8,600 bases of DNA, from assembly GCA_030837935.1 (NCBI GenBank), contig JAUQXU010000054.1, forward strand, positions 1-8,600, given 5' to 3'. This stretch comes from Candidatus Brocadia sp. (lineage in GTDB: Bacteria; Planctomycetota; Brocadiia; Brocadiales; Brocadiaceae). The stretch's first letter is position 1, and the number at the start of each line of letters is the position of its first letter. The notes under the pieces are model-generated. The model was not told the origin of the DNA. It did no database searches and saw only the letters and a program-made list of their open reading frames with translations. The translations under genes were made by a program, and so were the position numbers. This document shows, piece by piece, positions 1 to 6,586 of this stretch.

Positions 1-87
1 GCCGGCTGTGAGATTCAAGGTGGTATTGCTGATGTACAGCAACGTATTCTTGGAGAACTTGAAAAAGCGCTATTACAGCACAAATAA
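1..87 (+). CDS. C-terminal tail of an unidentified protein (partial, 5' end outside window)
   Basis: The frame beginning at base 1 is open for 28 codons and ends in TAA at 85-87. The visible residues run from AGCEIQGGIADVQQ to LEKALLQHK and look like an amphipathic helix at the end of a soluble protein. I do not recognise the family from this much sequence. The following gene is in the same direction after about 83 nt, and I see no terminator between them, so they may share a transcript. It is a real coding tail rather than chance because the composition is protein-like and it ends just before a same-strand gene, but the short length limits certainty. Confidence 0.5.
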   Translation, partial: AGCEIQGGIADVQQRILGELEKALLQHK

Positions 88-170
88 ACCCTTCTGATCT
101 CAAAACTGTCAAAGAAAGCTTTCGCAAAAAGTGCTGTAGCCTAGAGTCTTTGAGGCAGAAGAGTTGTTAG

Positions 171-1034
171 TTGTTGGGCATGCACATGGAAGGAATAAAA
201 AGAGAGTTGGCATCTATAATTCGTGCTGTTAAGGCGCGGGTTGAGATTGAAAAGGGATTCGGGATACATACCATTACGCTCTCTAAACCGAACAAGGCGG
301 CAAGTTTACCTTCGCCAAACTCACTTACAGAAAATAAGCCTCTCGAAACCCCTGCCGTCGGTGAGCAAATTCAGATGGTGAAGGTAGGGGAGAACGGGTG
401 TTCTCCCAATGTTATAGCAAAGCCATTAGATAATCAAACGTTTGAGAAAGAAAGAAGGATTCAAATTTTGGAAGAACTGCGACGTGAAATGCTGGCCTGT
501 CATAAATGCCCATTGGGTAAGACACGAACCAATCTTGTTTTTGGTGTAGGTGATCCCATGGCAAACCTTATGTTTGTAGGTGAGGCGCCAGGTCGTGACG
601 AAGACCTTCAGGGTGAACCCTTCGTTGGCCGTGCAGGTCAATTACTCACAAAAATTATTGAAGCTATTGGTCTGAAGCGCAGTGATGTTTATATTGCCAA
701 TGTCCTGAAGTGCCGTCCTCCTGGAAACCGCAATCCCCTTCCCGAAGAAATTGCTCTTTGCATGCCCTATCTCTTGAAACAGATCGAGATTATTCGGCCA
801 AAAGTCTTGTGCGCCCTGGGCACTTTCGCCGCTCAGACGTTACTCAACATAAAGTCTCCCGTAGGTACCTTAAGAGGCAAATTCCACGATTATAAAAGTA
901 TCCCCATGATGGTTACTTTCCATCCCGCATATCTTTTGAGAAACCCCAATGACAAGGCGAAGGTCTGGGAGGACATGAAGAAGGTGCGAGATCTTCTGGG
1001 TGAATCAGATCCGAAAAAATCCAACTCAGCCTAG
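171..1034 (+). CDS. Family 4 uracil-DNA glycosylase (4Fe-4S type) with N-terminal extension
   Basis: Predicted to remove uracil from DNA (deaminated cytosine) as the first step of base excision repair in the cytoplasm. Seen in the sequence: the active-site motif GEAPGRDED at residues 137-145, the LKCRPPGNRNP segment at 179-189, and the HPAYLLR motif with H251. Four cysteines placed as in family 4 enzymes (C110, C113, C181, C197) should bind a 4Fe-4S cluster. The GEAPG motif separates it from family 5. The catalytic part is about 190 residues, the usual family size. About 95 extra residues precede it, starting with a charged helix and then a low-complexity Pro/Ser/Asn-rich stretch. The TTG at 171 is chosen because AGAAGAG lies 7 nt upstream; ATG at 180 or 186 are alternatives without a well-placed Shine-Dalgarno. 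It converges with the next gene, with no obvious terminator between them. Confidence 0.92.
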   Translation: MLGMHMEGIKRELASIIRAVKARVEIEKGFGIHTITLSKPNKAASLPSPNSLTENKPLETPAVGEQIQMVKVGENGCSPNVIAKPLDNQTFEKERRIQILEELRREMLACHKCPLGKTRTNLVFGVGDPMANLMFVGEAPGRDEDLQGEPFVGRAGQLLTKIIEAIGLKRSDVYIANVLKCRPPGNRNPLPEEIALCMPYLLKQIEIIRPKVLCALGTFAAQTLLNIKSPVGTLRGKFHDYKSIPMMVTFHPAYLLRNPNDKAKVWEDMKKVRDLLGESDPKKSNSA

Positions 1035-1085
1035 ATTTTTGAAATTTCCTAAAACTCATTCATCAAAGCCTTGCGCGTTTTGGAA

Positions 1086-2564
1086 TTAGAGGACGTGTAA
1101 TTTACTGACTTTGCGGAAATGGTAGCCGTAAACTGCAAGGGTAACGGACAGTGGTAATAATTCGCGACGATGAAAGCACGTCCATGACAAGAGTCTCCAA
1201 AACTGTACACGTTCATTGCCAATGATACCGAGGTGGTAGATGGCGCGAAATAACGACAGGATATCATTGAATTTAAATTGAGCATTAATCTTTGGCGCTT
1301 TATATTCACGGAAGAAGGTCTTTATGCGTTGATAATAGTTTTCGGGGGAATAAATGTGTCTCAATATTTTTTTATACCCTTCCCGGAATGTATCGATATC
1401 CATCGTAGGGATGATGTTCGTTGTGCCGTCTAAATTGTCTCCCGACATCTGCCCAAGTAAACGTCCCTCTTGCTTTAGACGTTCGTAAAGCTGTGTTCCT
1501 TTCGGCGCCTGAAGCATGCCAACCATCGCCGACACAATCCCGCTTTTCTGTATAAAATCAATTTGCCGTTGAAAGATAGATTTCGTATCAGTGTCAAAGC
1601 CTACGATAAAGCCTGCTTGCACTTGCAGTCCGGCTCGCTGAATACGCCGTACGTCTTCAACTAAGTTACGGTTTTTATTTTGTTTTTTGTTACATTCTGC
1701 CAGACCATCCGTATCTGGAGTCTCGATCCCGACAAAAACTGTGTTAAAGCCTGCTTCGGACATCATCCGCATCAGTGATTCATCGTCGGCCACATTGATG
1801 GAGACTTCAGTGTTAAACGGTATCGGCACATGTTCTTTCTGCCATTTGATTAAAGCAGGCAGCAATTCGTTCTTAAGGCTTTTTTTGTTCCCGATGAGAT
1901 TGTCATCTACGAAGAATACGGATTCACGCCACCCCATACGATAGAAACTGTCCAACTCGGCAACAATTTGTTCGGGAGTTTTGGTCCGTGGATTTCGTCC
2001 AAATAATGACGTCACGTTGCAGAACTCGCAGTGGTATGGACAACCACGGGAGTATTGTATGCTCATCGAGGCGTATTGTCTCAAATCGGCTAACTCCCAA
2101 AGAGGCGCTGGAGTTTTTCGAATGTCAGCAAAATGAGATGTGCTGTATACACGCCTGGCGCAATTATTATTCAGGTCTTCTAAAAAGGATGGCAGGGTTA
2201 GCTCTGCTTCATTGAGTACGAAATGATCGACATGCTCGAATTGTTCATGCTCGCTTGTGAATAAAGGCCCTCCGGCAACCACTTTGACGCCGAGTTCCTT
2301 GCAACGCTTAATGATTTGCTGAGCCGACGTTCTTTGTACAACCATGCTGCTGATAAACGCATAATCCGCCCATGCGAGAACTTCGTCCGTGAGACTTGTC
2401 ACATTGACGTCGACTAAGCGCTTTGACCACTCTGTCGGTAGCATAGCGGCAACTGTCAGCAGTCCCAACGGTGGAAAGGCGGCCTTTTTACGCACGAACT
2501 TAAGCGCGTGTTTGAAACTCCAAAATGTATCCGGGAACTCAGGGTATATCAATAGTATGTTCAT
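1086..2564 (-). CDS. B12-binding-type radical SAM protein, DUF4070 family (HpnP-like)
   Basis: A 492-residue radical SAM enzyme. The N-terminal ~130 residues form a cobalamin-binding-like Rossmann domain (PPLGLLTVAAMLP at 31-43, VVAGGPLFTSEHEQF at 95-109), but the classic DxHxxG histidine motif is not apparent. The radical SAM core follows, with the 4Fe-4S motif CPYHCEFC (C175, C179, C182), then FFVDDNLIGNKK and VFVGIETPD, which are typical of this group. The C-terminal ~130 residues match the DUF4070 type. This architecture and length are shared with the hopanoid C-2 methylase HpnP and many uncharacterised relatives, so a methyl transfer or similar C-C chemistry, perhaps on a lipid, is an inference; I cannot assign the substrate. 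The ATG at 2564 is supported by AAGGA (2571-2575 on this strand) 6 nt upstream. It appears to be transcribed alone, since a likely terminator separates it from the upstream propeller gene. Confidence 0.9.
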   Translation of the reverse strand: MNILLIYPEFPDTFWSFKHALKFVRKKAAFPPLGLLTVAAMLPTEWSKRLVDVNVTSLTDEVLAWADYAFISSMVVQRTSAQQIIKRCKELGVKVVAGGPLFTSEHEQFEHVDHFVLNEAELTLPSFLEDLNNNCARRVYSTSHFADIRKTPAPLWELADLRQYASMSIQYSRGCPYHCEFCNVTSLFGRNPRTKTPEQIVAELDSFYRMGWRESVFFVDDNLIGNKKSLKNELLPALIKWQKEHVPIPFNTEVSINVADDESLMRMMSEAGFNTVFVGIETPDTDGLAECNKKQNKNRNLVEDVRRIQRAGLQVQAGFIVGFDTDTKSIFQRQIDFIQKSGIVSAMVGMLQAPKGTQLYERLKQEGRLLGQMSGDNLDGTTNIIPTMDIDTFREGYKKILRHIYSPENYYQRIKTFFREYKAPKINAQFKFNDILSLFRAIYHLGIIGNERVQFWRLLSWTCFHRRELLPLSVTLAVYGYHFRKVSKLHVL

Positions 2565-2582
2565 TCTATTTCCTTAAAATAT

Positions 2583-2600
2583 CCTCATACAGTTGTGAGG
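2583..2600 (-). repeat. Inverted repeat / hairpin in the 5' leader of the radical SAM gene
   Basis: A 7-bp stem (one G-U or mismatch-type pair) with a 4-nt loop reads CCTCACAACTGTATGAGG on the minus strand. It ends about 8 nt before the AAGGA ribosome site of the radical SAM gene. It could be a DNA operator or an RNA hairpin that affects translation, or chance. No T-run follows it on this strand, so it is not a terminator. Confidence 0.3.
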
Positions 2601-2754
2601 AGTGAGAAAAAATTTTCCCTCGTAATAACTCATTAAAGTTTGTTGCCGTCATTCGAAGAAAATGCCGGGAAAATATATATTACACGACTCAATATTCTTT
2701 ATCTTCAAATATACGAATAATTAGTATAACATAAAAAATCACGATATGAAATGT

Positions 2755-2780
2755 AAAAAATGAACAGGAAAAACCCTGTT
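2755..2780 (-). terminator. Probable weak Rho-independent terminator of the beta-propeller gene
   Basis: On the minus strand a perfect 6-bp stem AACAGG/CCTGTT with a 6-nt loop is followed after two bases by a run of six T. It lies about 62 nt past the stop codon of the propeller gene. The stem is short, so the terminator would be weak, but position and T-run both fit. It separates the propeller gene from the radical SAM gene. Confidence 0.45.
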
Positions 2781-2842
2781 GTAGCCGTGAGATGCTAGTA
2801 TATGGGAACTTTGCAAGGCGGACTTGAAGAAAATAGAGAATG

Positions 2843-4012
2843 TTATTTTTCAAACATGGGTACTGAAGATGTCTGGGCGGAGTCACCTATGGCGTACAGG
2901 TGGTTGTCGTTTGATCCGATGTATATAGTACCATCGGGACCTATTGCTGGAGATGATTCGATGGCGCCTTTCGTTTGAAATGACCATTTCGGAGTGCCGT
3001 CGTTGTTGATGGCGTAAAGTTTCCCGTCGCTTGAGCCGATGTAAACACTTCCTTCTGCATCAATGGCGGGAGAAGATTCCACCCAGCTATTTGCTTTATA
3101 ACTCCATTTGAGTTTGCAATCCGGAAGGACGGCGTATATAAAACCGTTATATGAACCGAAGACAATAGTTCCATCCTTTGCAATAGCAGGGCTACAATGA
3201 ACAGCCTTCCCAGTATTAACATACCATTTTACAGTTCCATTAGGTTTAACGGCAACGAGCCTTCCGCTATCTGTTCCTACATAGACAATTCCGTCTGGCC
3301 CTAAGGATGGAGAAGAATAGGAGTCATAAACCCCTGTACCAACCCTTTTCATCCATTTTTCAACTCCGTCAGAAGAAAGTGCATGGAGTGCTCCACTTAT
3401 TTCAAATAGGTAAATGGTTCCATCCGTCCAGATTGCCGGGGAAGCAGTTATATTGCTCTTAGCCGTATATTTCCATTTTAATTTACCGTCAGTGGTAAGG
3501 ACATAAAGATTATTATCGTCAGAACCAAAGTAAAGGGTGTCGTCGGTAACTACAGCGGAGGAAAGGATAATACCGCCCACCTGGTATGTCCATTTAAGCT
3601 TTCCTTCCGGTGTAATTGCATACATCTTTTTATCTCGGGAGCCAATATATATTGTGCCATCGTTTCCAATTGCAGGCGAGGCTGTTATTTCACCACCTGC
3701 TTGAAATGTCCATTTGGAGGTGCCGTCCCGGTTAACAGCATAGAGTCTGCCATCCGTAGAACCAAAATAGATAGTGCCATCGTATGCAATGGATGGAGAG
3801 GATGTAACGCGGGTGTCTATCTTAAACGACCACTTCAATGTATTAGCTTGTGTTCCTTTGTAAACGCTTTGGCCTGTATGCCGGATATCTCCTCTAAACA
3901 TTTGCCAGGGAATTTTGTTGCCTTCAGCCTGTATGGGTTTGAAATGAGGGAGAATTAAAATTATAATAAACAAGATCGATGTGGTTAAATGGGCAAGAGG
4001 TTGCATTTGCAT
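2843..4012 (-). CDS. Exported PQQ-like eight-bladed beta-propeller protein
   Basis: A 389-residue protein with a signal peptide (hydrophobic 11-24, likely cleavage after PIQA at residue 29), so it acts outside the cytoplasm. The mature start IPWQMFRGDIRHTGQS is the typical entry motif of PQQ-binding-like propellers. Eight repeats follow, each with S-[SP]-x-[IV]-x-x-D-G-T-[IV]-Y-[FI]-G-S, then a loop, then L-Y-A-[IV], then a docking tryptophan. The tryptophans are at 61, 101, 141, 180, 220, 263, 303 and 343, giving 39-43-residue blades. I see no haem motif or dehydrogenase active site, so binding or assembly roles are as likely as quinoprotein catalysis. The frame is open up to an ATG at 4162, but the ATG at 4012 is preferred. 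It has GGAG 7 nt upstream and begins a proper signal peptide, and the longer version would bury both. The gene diverges from the kinase gene. Confidence 0.88.
   Translation of the reverse strand: MQMQPLAHLTTSILFIIILILPHFKPIQAEGNKIPWQMFRGDIRHTGQSVYKGTQANTLKWSFKIDTRVTSSPSIAYDGTIYFGSTDGRLYAVNRDGTSKWTFQAGGEITASPAIGNDGTIYIGSRDKKMYAITPEGKLKWTYQVGGIILSSAVVTDDTLYFGSDDNNLYVLTTDGKLKWKYTAKSNITASPAIWTDGTIYLFEISGALHALSSDGVEKWMKRVGTGVYDSYSSPSLGPDGIVYVGTDSGRLVAVKPNGTVKWYVNTGKAVHCSPAIAKDGTIVFGSYNGFIYAVLPDCKLKWSYKANSWVESSPAIDAEGSVYIGSSDGKLYAINNDGTPKWSFQTKGAIESSPAIGPDGTIYIGSNDNHLYAIGDSAQTSSVPMFEK
2884..3832 (-). repeat. Eight tandem ~120-bp coding repeats (propeller blades)
   Basis: Inside the propeller gene the unit encoding one blade recurs eight times at 117-129 bp spacing. 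Similar DNA words recur in the repeats, such as those encoding SSPAI and the docking K-W pair. The DNA copies have diverged, while the protein pattern is well kept, so the repeats are old and under selection rather than freshly duplicated. Blade 3 (SSAVVTDD, lacking the usual DGT) and blade 5 (3 residues longer) are the most irregular. Confidence 0.85.
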
Positions 4013-4132
4013 TATTTTTCTCCGGAAGTTATATTGCAGAATTGGTTTACTACGACAAAACACAACTGCAATTATGCTTGAACGTATTCCAAAAAAACTT
4101 AGAAAAACCTTTTTCAGAATAAATCGGTATAA

Positions 4133-4153
4133 TATAGTAAACCAAATACTATA
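4133..4153. repeat. 7-bp inverted repeat (TATAGTA-N7-TACTATA) in the divergent promoter region
   Basis: A perfect 7-bp inverted repeat with a 7-nt centre lies between the propeller and kinase genes. It covers the -10 and most of the spacer of the predicted propeller promoter. The size (21 bp) suits a dimeric repressor or activator. It is AT-only apart from one G/C pair per arm, so chance remains possible. TATAAT words occur on the plus strand at 4128-4133 and 4150-4155, but neither has a convincing -35, so the kinase promoter is unresolved. Confidence 0.35.
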
Positions 4154-4162
4154 ATAAGTCAA
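4134..4162 (-). promoter_or_regulatory. Sigma-70-type promoter for the beta-propeller gene
   Basis: On the minus strand TTGACT (4162-4157) is followed by a 17-nt spacer and TACTAT (4139-4134). That is 5 of 6 matches to the -35 and 4 of 6 to the -10 at ideal spacing. Transcription would start near 4127, leaving a leader of about 115 nt before the ATG at 4012. Note that -35 bases overlap the upstream in-frame extension of the propeller ORF, another reason to prefer the shorter start. Confidence 0.5.
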
Positions 4163-4189
4163 TAAAAGAACGTTTTGTGCCAGGTGTTA

Positions 4190-4246
4190 ATGGATGATTT
4201 GGATAAGAATTCGATAAACTTTGGATTTGTATTTGAAAATGATTAA
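4190..4246 (+). CDS. Possible 18-codon upstream ORF overlapping the kinase start
   Basis: ATG at 4190 opens MDDLDKNSINFGFVFEND and stops with TAA at 4244-4246. AGGTG lies 3-4 nt upstream, a weak and close Shine-Dalgarno. Its last codons overlap the kinase ATG at 4239 in a different frame (ATGATTAA). The kinase ATG has no Shine-Dalgarno of its own, so translation coupling from this ORF could explain how it is started. The short length makes this tentative. Confidence 0.25.
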   Translation: MDDLDKNSINFGFVFEND

Positions 4247-6563
4247 CAATAGAGGCGGAACGAAAGGTTTTGTTCGGTTTTTTAAAAGCATTAAGGTTAA
4301 GCTTATCTGCTATTTTATCCTTATGACAACACTTCCTATTCTCATTGTAAGTAGCACATCTTATAGTCGTGCGAAGAGTGCGTTAAACGAGAGGGTAATC
4401 GAAAGGCTGACCTCGATTGCGGAATTAAAAAAGGCACAACTGAGTAATTGGTTGCAAGAGAGGCTGGTTGACATTGGTGTTCTTTCAACGAACAAATCCT
4501 TAGAAGTATCATTTTCTAACTTGCTTTACTTAAGAAAGGCATTCCGTTCCATTGATAGAATGAAGGAATCGGAGATTGGCGAGGTTTATTATAAAAGACT
4601 TTCAGAATATTTAGGTAAACTCAAGGAAAAGTTTATTTACTGCGATGAAATAGCTATTTTGGATGTAGAAAATGGTGAGATTGTAATGTCCACCACCGAA
4701 TCAAATATTGGATTAATAGATGGAGATTGTAAGTATTATCTCGATGTTTTGGGAAATAACGGAATGCCGTTTAAAGATATTCACTATTCAGAATACACAA
4801 AACGGATAGGAATGACCCTTTTTGGCATCATGAAAAGAACGGACCCGATTACCATGGAGGAAACAGACGTTATCAATGGTGTTGTCACCATTCGTTTGAA
4901 TACAAACAATGCTATAGGGCCTTTGCTGCAGCACTGGCCTGGCAGTGGGGAAACGGGTGAGACTTTATTGGTGCGCCGCGATGGGGAGCGATTACTGTTT
5001 CTCAACAATACGAGGCATCTTATGGACACGGCATTAAGGGTGAGTATTCCTGTGAAGTCAATGGTGCCAGAGTCTTTTATGCTGGATGCGGCGGAAGAAG
5101 GCATCATAAAGGTTTTTGATCATAGAGGGGTGGAAGTCCTTTTGGCTTTTCGTTATATACCTCAGTTGAAATGGGGGTTAATGGTAAAACAGGACACATC
5201 TGAGGCCTTTAAATCCATCATGGAATTAAAGAATCAGGTAATTACCCTGGCGATTGTAAGTGTATGTATTATTGTTGTCATCGTTTTTATTTTAGCGCAT
5301 GGCATTACGCATCCTATCCTTCGTTTGGTTCAAGGCGCAAATGCAATTGGGCGGGGAAACCTTGGACATCGTATTCCCATTAACTCAGAAGATGAAGTGG
5401 GTATACTTGCATCAGAATTTAATAAAATGGCTGTAAAATTAGAAGAGTCTTATGCGGGGCTTGAGCAAAAGATTCGTGAGCGTACCGCACAGCTGAGAGA
5501 ATCTGAAGAAAAGTATAGGGAATCTATTAATCTGGCTAACGACGCCATTTTTACTCTGGATGTCAACTCAGCGCAGATCATTGATTTAAATAAAAAGGCC
5601 GAGGAGCTATCGGGATACGTAAAAGAGGAATTAGGCGAAAAGAAGATATGGGAAATTGTTCCGGAATATGATCGGGAGAAGACAAAACAATTGTGGATAA
5701 CGATAAACGAGACAGGATCAGGTATGCTGGATAATATTGATTACAAGCATGCAGACGGAAGACTTACTCCCGCGAGTATTAGTGCGAGTGTAATTGAATA
5801 TGGGAAGCGGAAGACGGTACAGTGGATTTGTCGTGATATTACCGAGAGGAAAAAAATGGAGTTACAATTGATTCAGGCAGAACGTTTGGCAGCAGTGGGA
5901 GAATTAGCTGCAGGTGTGGCCCATGAGGTGAATAATCCATTAGGGGGTTTGCAGAATTTTGTAAAAATGATGAAGAAAGAAGCTGGGAATGTATCACAAA
6001 ATCTAGAGTTTCTCGACTTGATGTCAGAAGGACTGAAACGGATCGAGGTTATTGTAAAACAGCTGATGGCATTTTCCAGGCCATATTCTACGCACATGTG
6101 CAATCATAGTTTAAATGAGATTACAGAAAATTCGTTACGCTTTGTGGACCATAGGATAAAGGAGATTGGTGTCCGCTTGGAAAAGAATTTGTCTCCTGAT
6201 TTGCCTGAAATCTATGGGGATGCAGACAACATATCGCAGGTTATCATCAATATTATTGTAAATGCCTTGGATAGCATGTCAAACGGTGGCAATCTGACAA
6301 TAAAGACTGGATATTGTAATTTCCAGCCTTCGAGTATACAAGTTGCAATTAGGGACACCGGATCAGGAATTCCTGAAGAGATTCTCAGTAAAATATTTAA
6401 TCCATTTTTTACCACGAAGGAGATGGGAAGCGGATTAGGCCTTGCAATTAGTAAGAGAATTATAGACGATCATAACGGAAACATCGTGGTGAAGAGTCGG
6501 GTAGGCAAAGGAACGACATTTTATATTTGCTTGCCTGTGAGAAAAGTAACAGCAACGACGTGA
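4239..6563 (+). CDS. Membrane sensor histidine kinase (dCache-like, HAMP, PAS, HisKA, HATPase)
   Basis: A 774-residue kinase predicted to phosphorylate the sigma-54 regulator encoded 23 nt downstream. Residues are counted from ATG 4239. TM1 is at about 21-40. A ~290-residue extracytoplasmic domain follows and looks like a double Cache ligand-binding fold (LKKAQLSNWLQERLVDI near its start, KYYLDVLGNNGMPFKDI in the middle). TM2 is at 334-353, HAMP at about 354-406, a coiled coil (EQKIRERTAQLRESEEKY) leads into a PAS domain at about 422-542. HisKA carries the phosphorylated H562 in AHEVNNPLGG. The ATPase has the N box (N675 in IIVNALDSM), DTGSGIP at 706-712, FNPFFTTK and GSGLGL at 730-735. All catalytic motifs are intact. 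There is no fused receiver. An in-frame stop at 4215 limits the start; TTG 4221, 4227 and 4233 are alternatives, none with a clear ribosome site. The ligand is unknown. In an anammox cell the sensor could face the paryphoplasm or the anammoxosome. Confidence 0.93.
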   Translation: MINNRGGTKGFVRFFKSIKVKLICYFILMTTLPILIVSSTSYSRAKSALNERVIERLTSIAELKKAQLSNWLQERLVDIGVLSTNKSLEVSFSNLLYLRKAFRSIDRMKESEIGEVYYKRLSEYLGKLKEKFIYCDEIAILDVENGEIVMSTTESNIGLIDGDCKYYLDVLGNNGMPFKDIHYSEYTKRIGMTLFGIMKRTDPITMEETDVINGVVTIRLNTNNAIGPLLQHWPGSGETGETLLVRRDGERLLFLNNTRHLMDTALRVSIPVKSMVPESFMLDAAEEGIIKVFDHRGVEVLLAFRYIPQLKWGLMVKQDTSEAFKSIMELKNQVITLAIVSVCIIVVIVFILAHGITHPILRLVQGANAIGRGNLGHRIPINSEDEVGILASEFNKMAVKLEESYAGLEQKIRERTAQLRESEEKYRESINLANDAIFTLDVNSAQIIDLNKKAEELSGYVKEELGEKKIWEIVPEYDREKTKQLWITINETGSGMLDNIDYKHADGRLTPASISASVIEYGKRKTVQWICRDITERKKMELQLIQAERLAAVGELAAGVAHEVNNPLGGLQNFVKMMKKEAGNVSQNLEFLDLMSEGLKRIEVIVKQLMAFSRPYSTHMCNHSLNEITENSLRFVDHRIKEIGVRLEKNLSPDLPEIYGDADNISQVIINIIVNALDSMSNGGNLTIKTGYCNFQPSSIQVAIRDTGSGIPEEILSKIFNPFFTTKEMGSGLGLAISKRIIDDHNGNIVVKSRVGKGTTFYICLPVRKVTATT

Positions 6564-6586
6564 TCAAAAATTTTTAGGAGTGTTGC

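Noticed and set aside
114..123. Palindrome GAAAGCTTTC before the glycosylase gene
   Set aside because: Ten bases of this type occur often by chance and no promoter or terminator element adjoins it.
1049..1309. 86-codon minus-strand ORF within the end of the radical SAM gene
   Set aside because: It lies in another frame of a well-supported gene and its translation has no recognisable family features.
4013..4162. 50-residue N-terminal extension of the beta-propeller ORF (ATG at 4162)
   Set aside because: It has no ribosome site, overlaps the predicted promoter, and would put an odd hydrophobic segment before a good signal peptide that starts at 4012 with GGAG well placed.
4784..5107. 107-codon minus-strand ORF opposite the kinase sensor domain
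   Set aside because: Antisense shadow of the kinase gene, whose frame is supported by domains on both sides.
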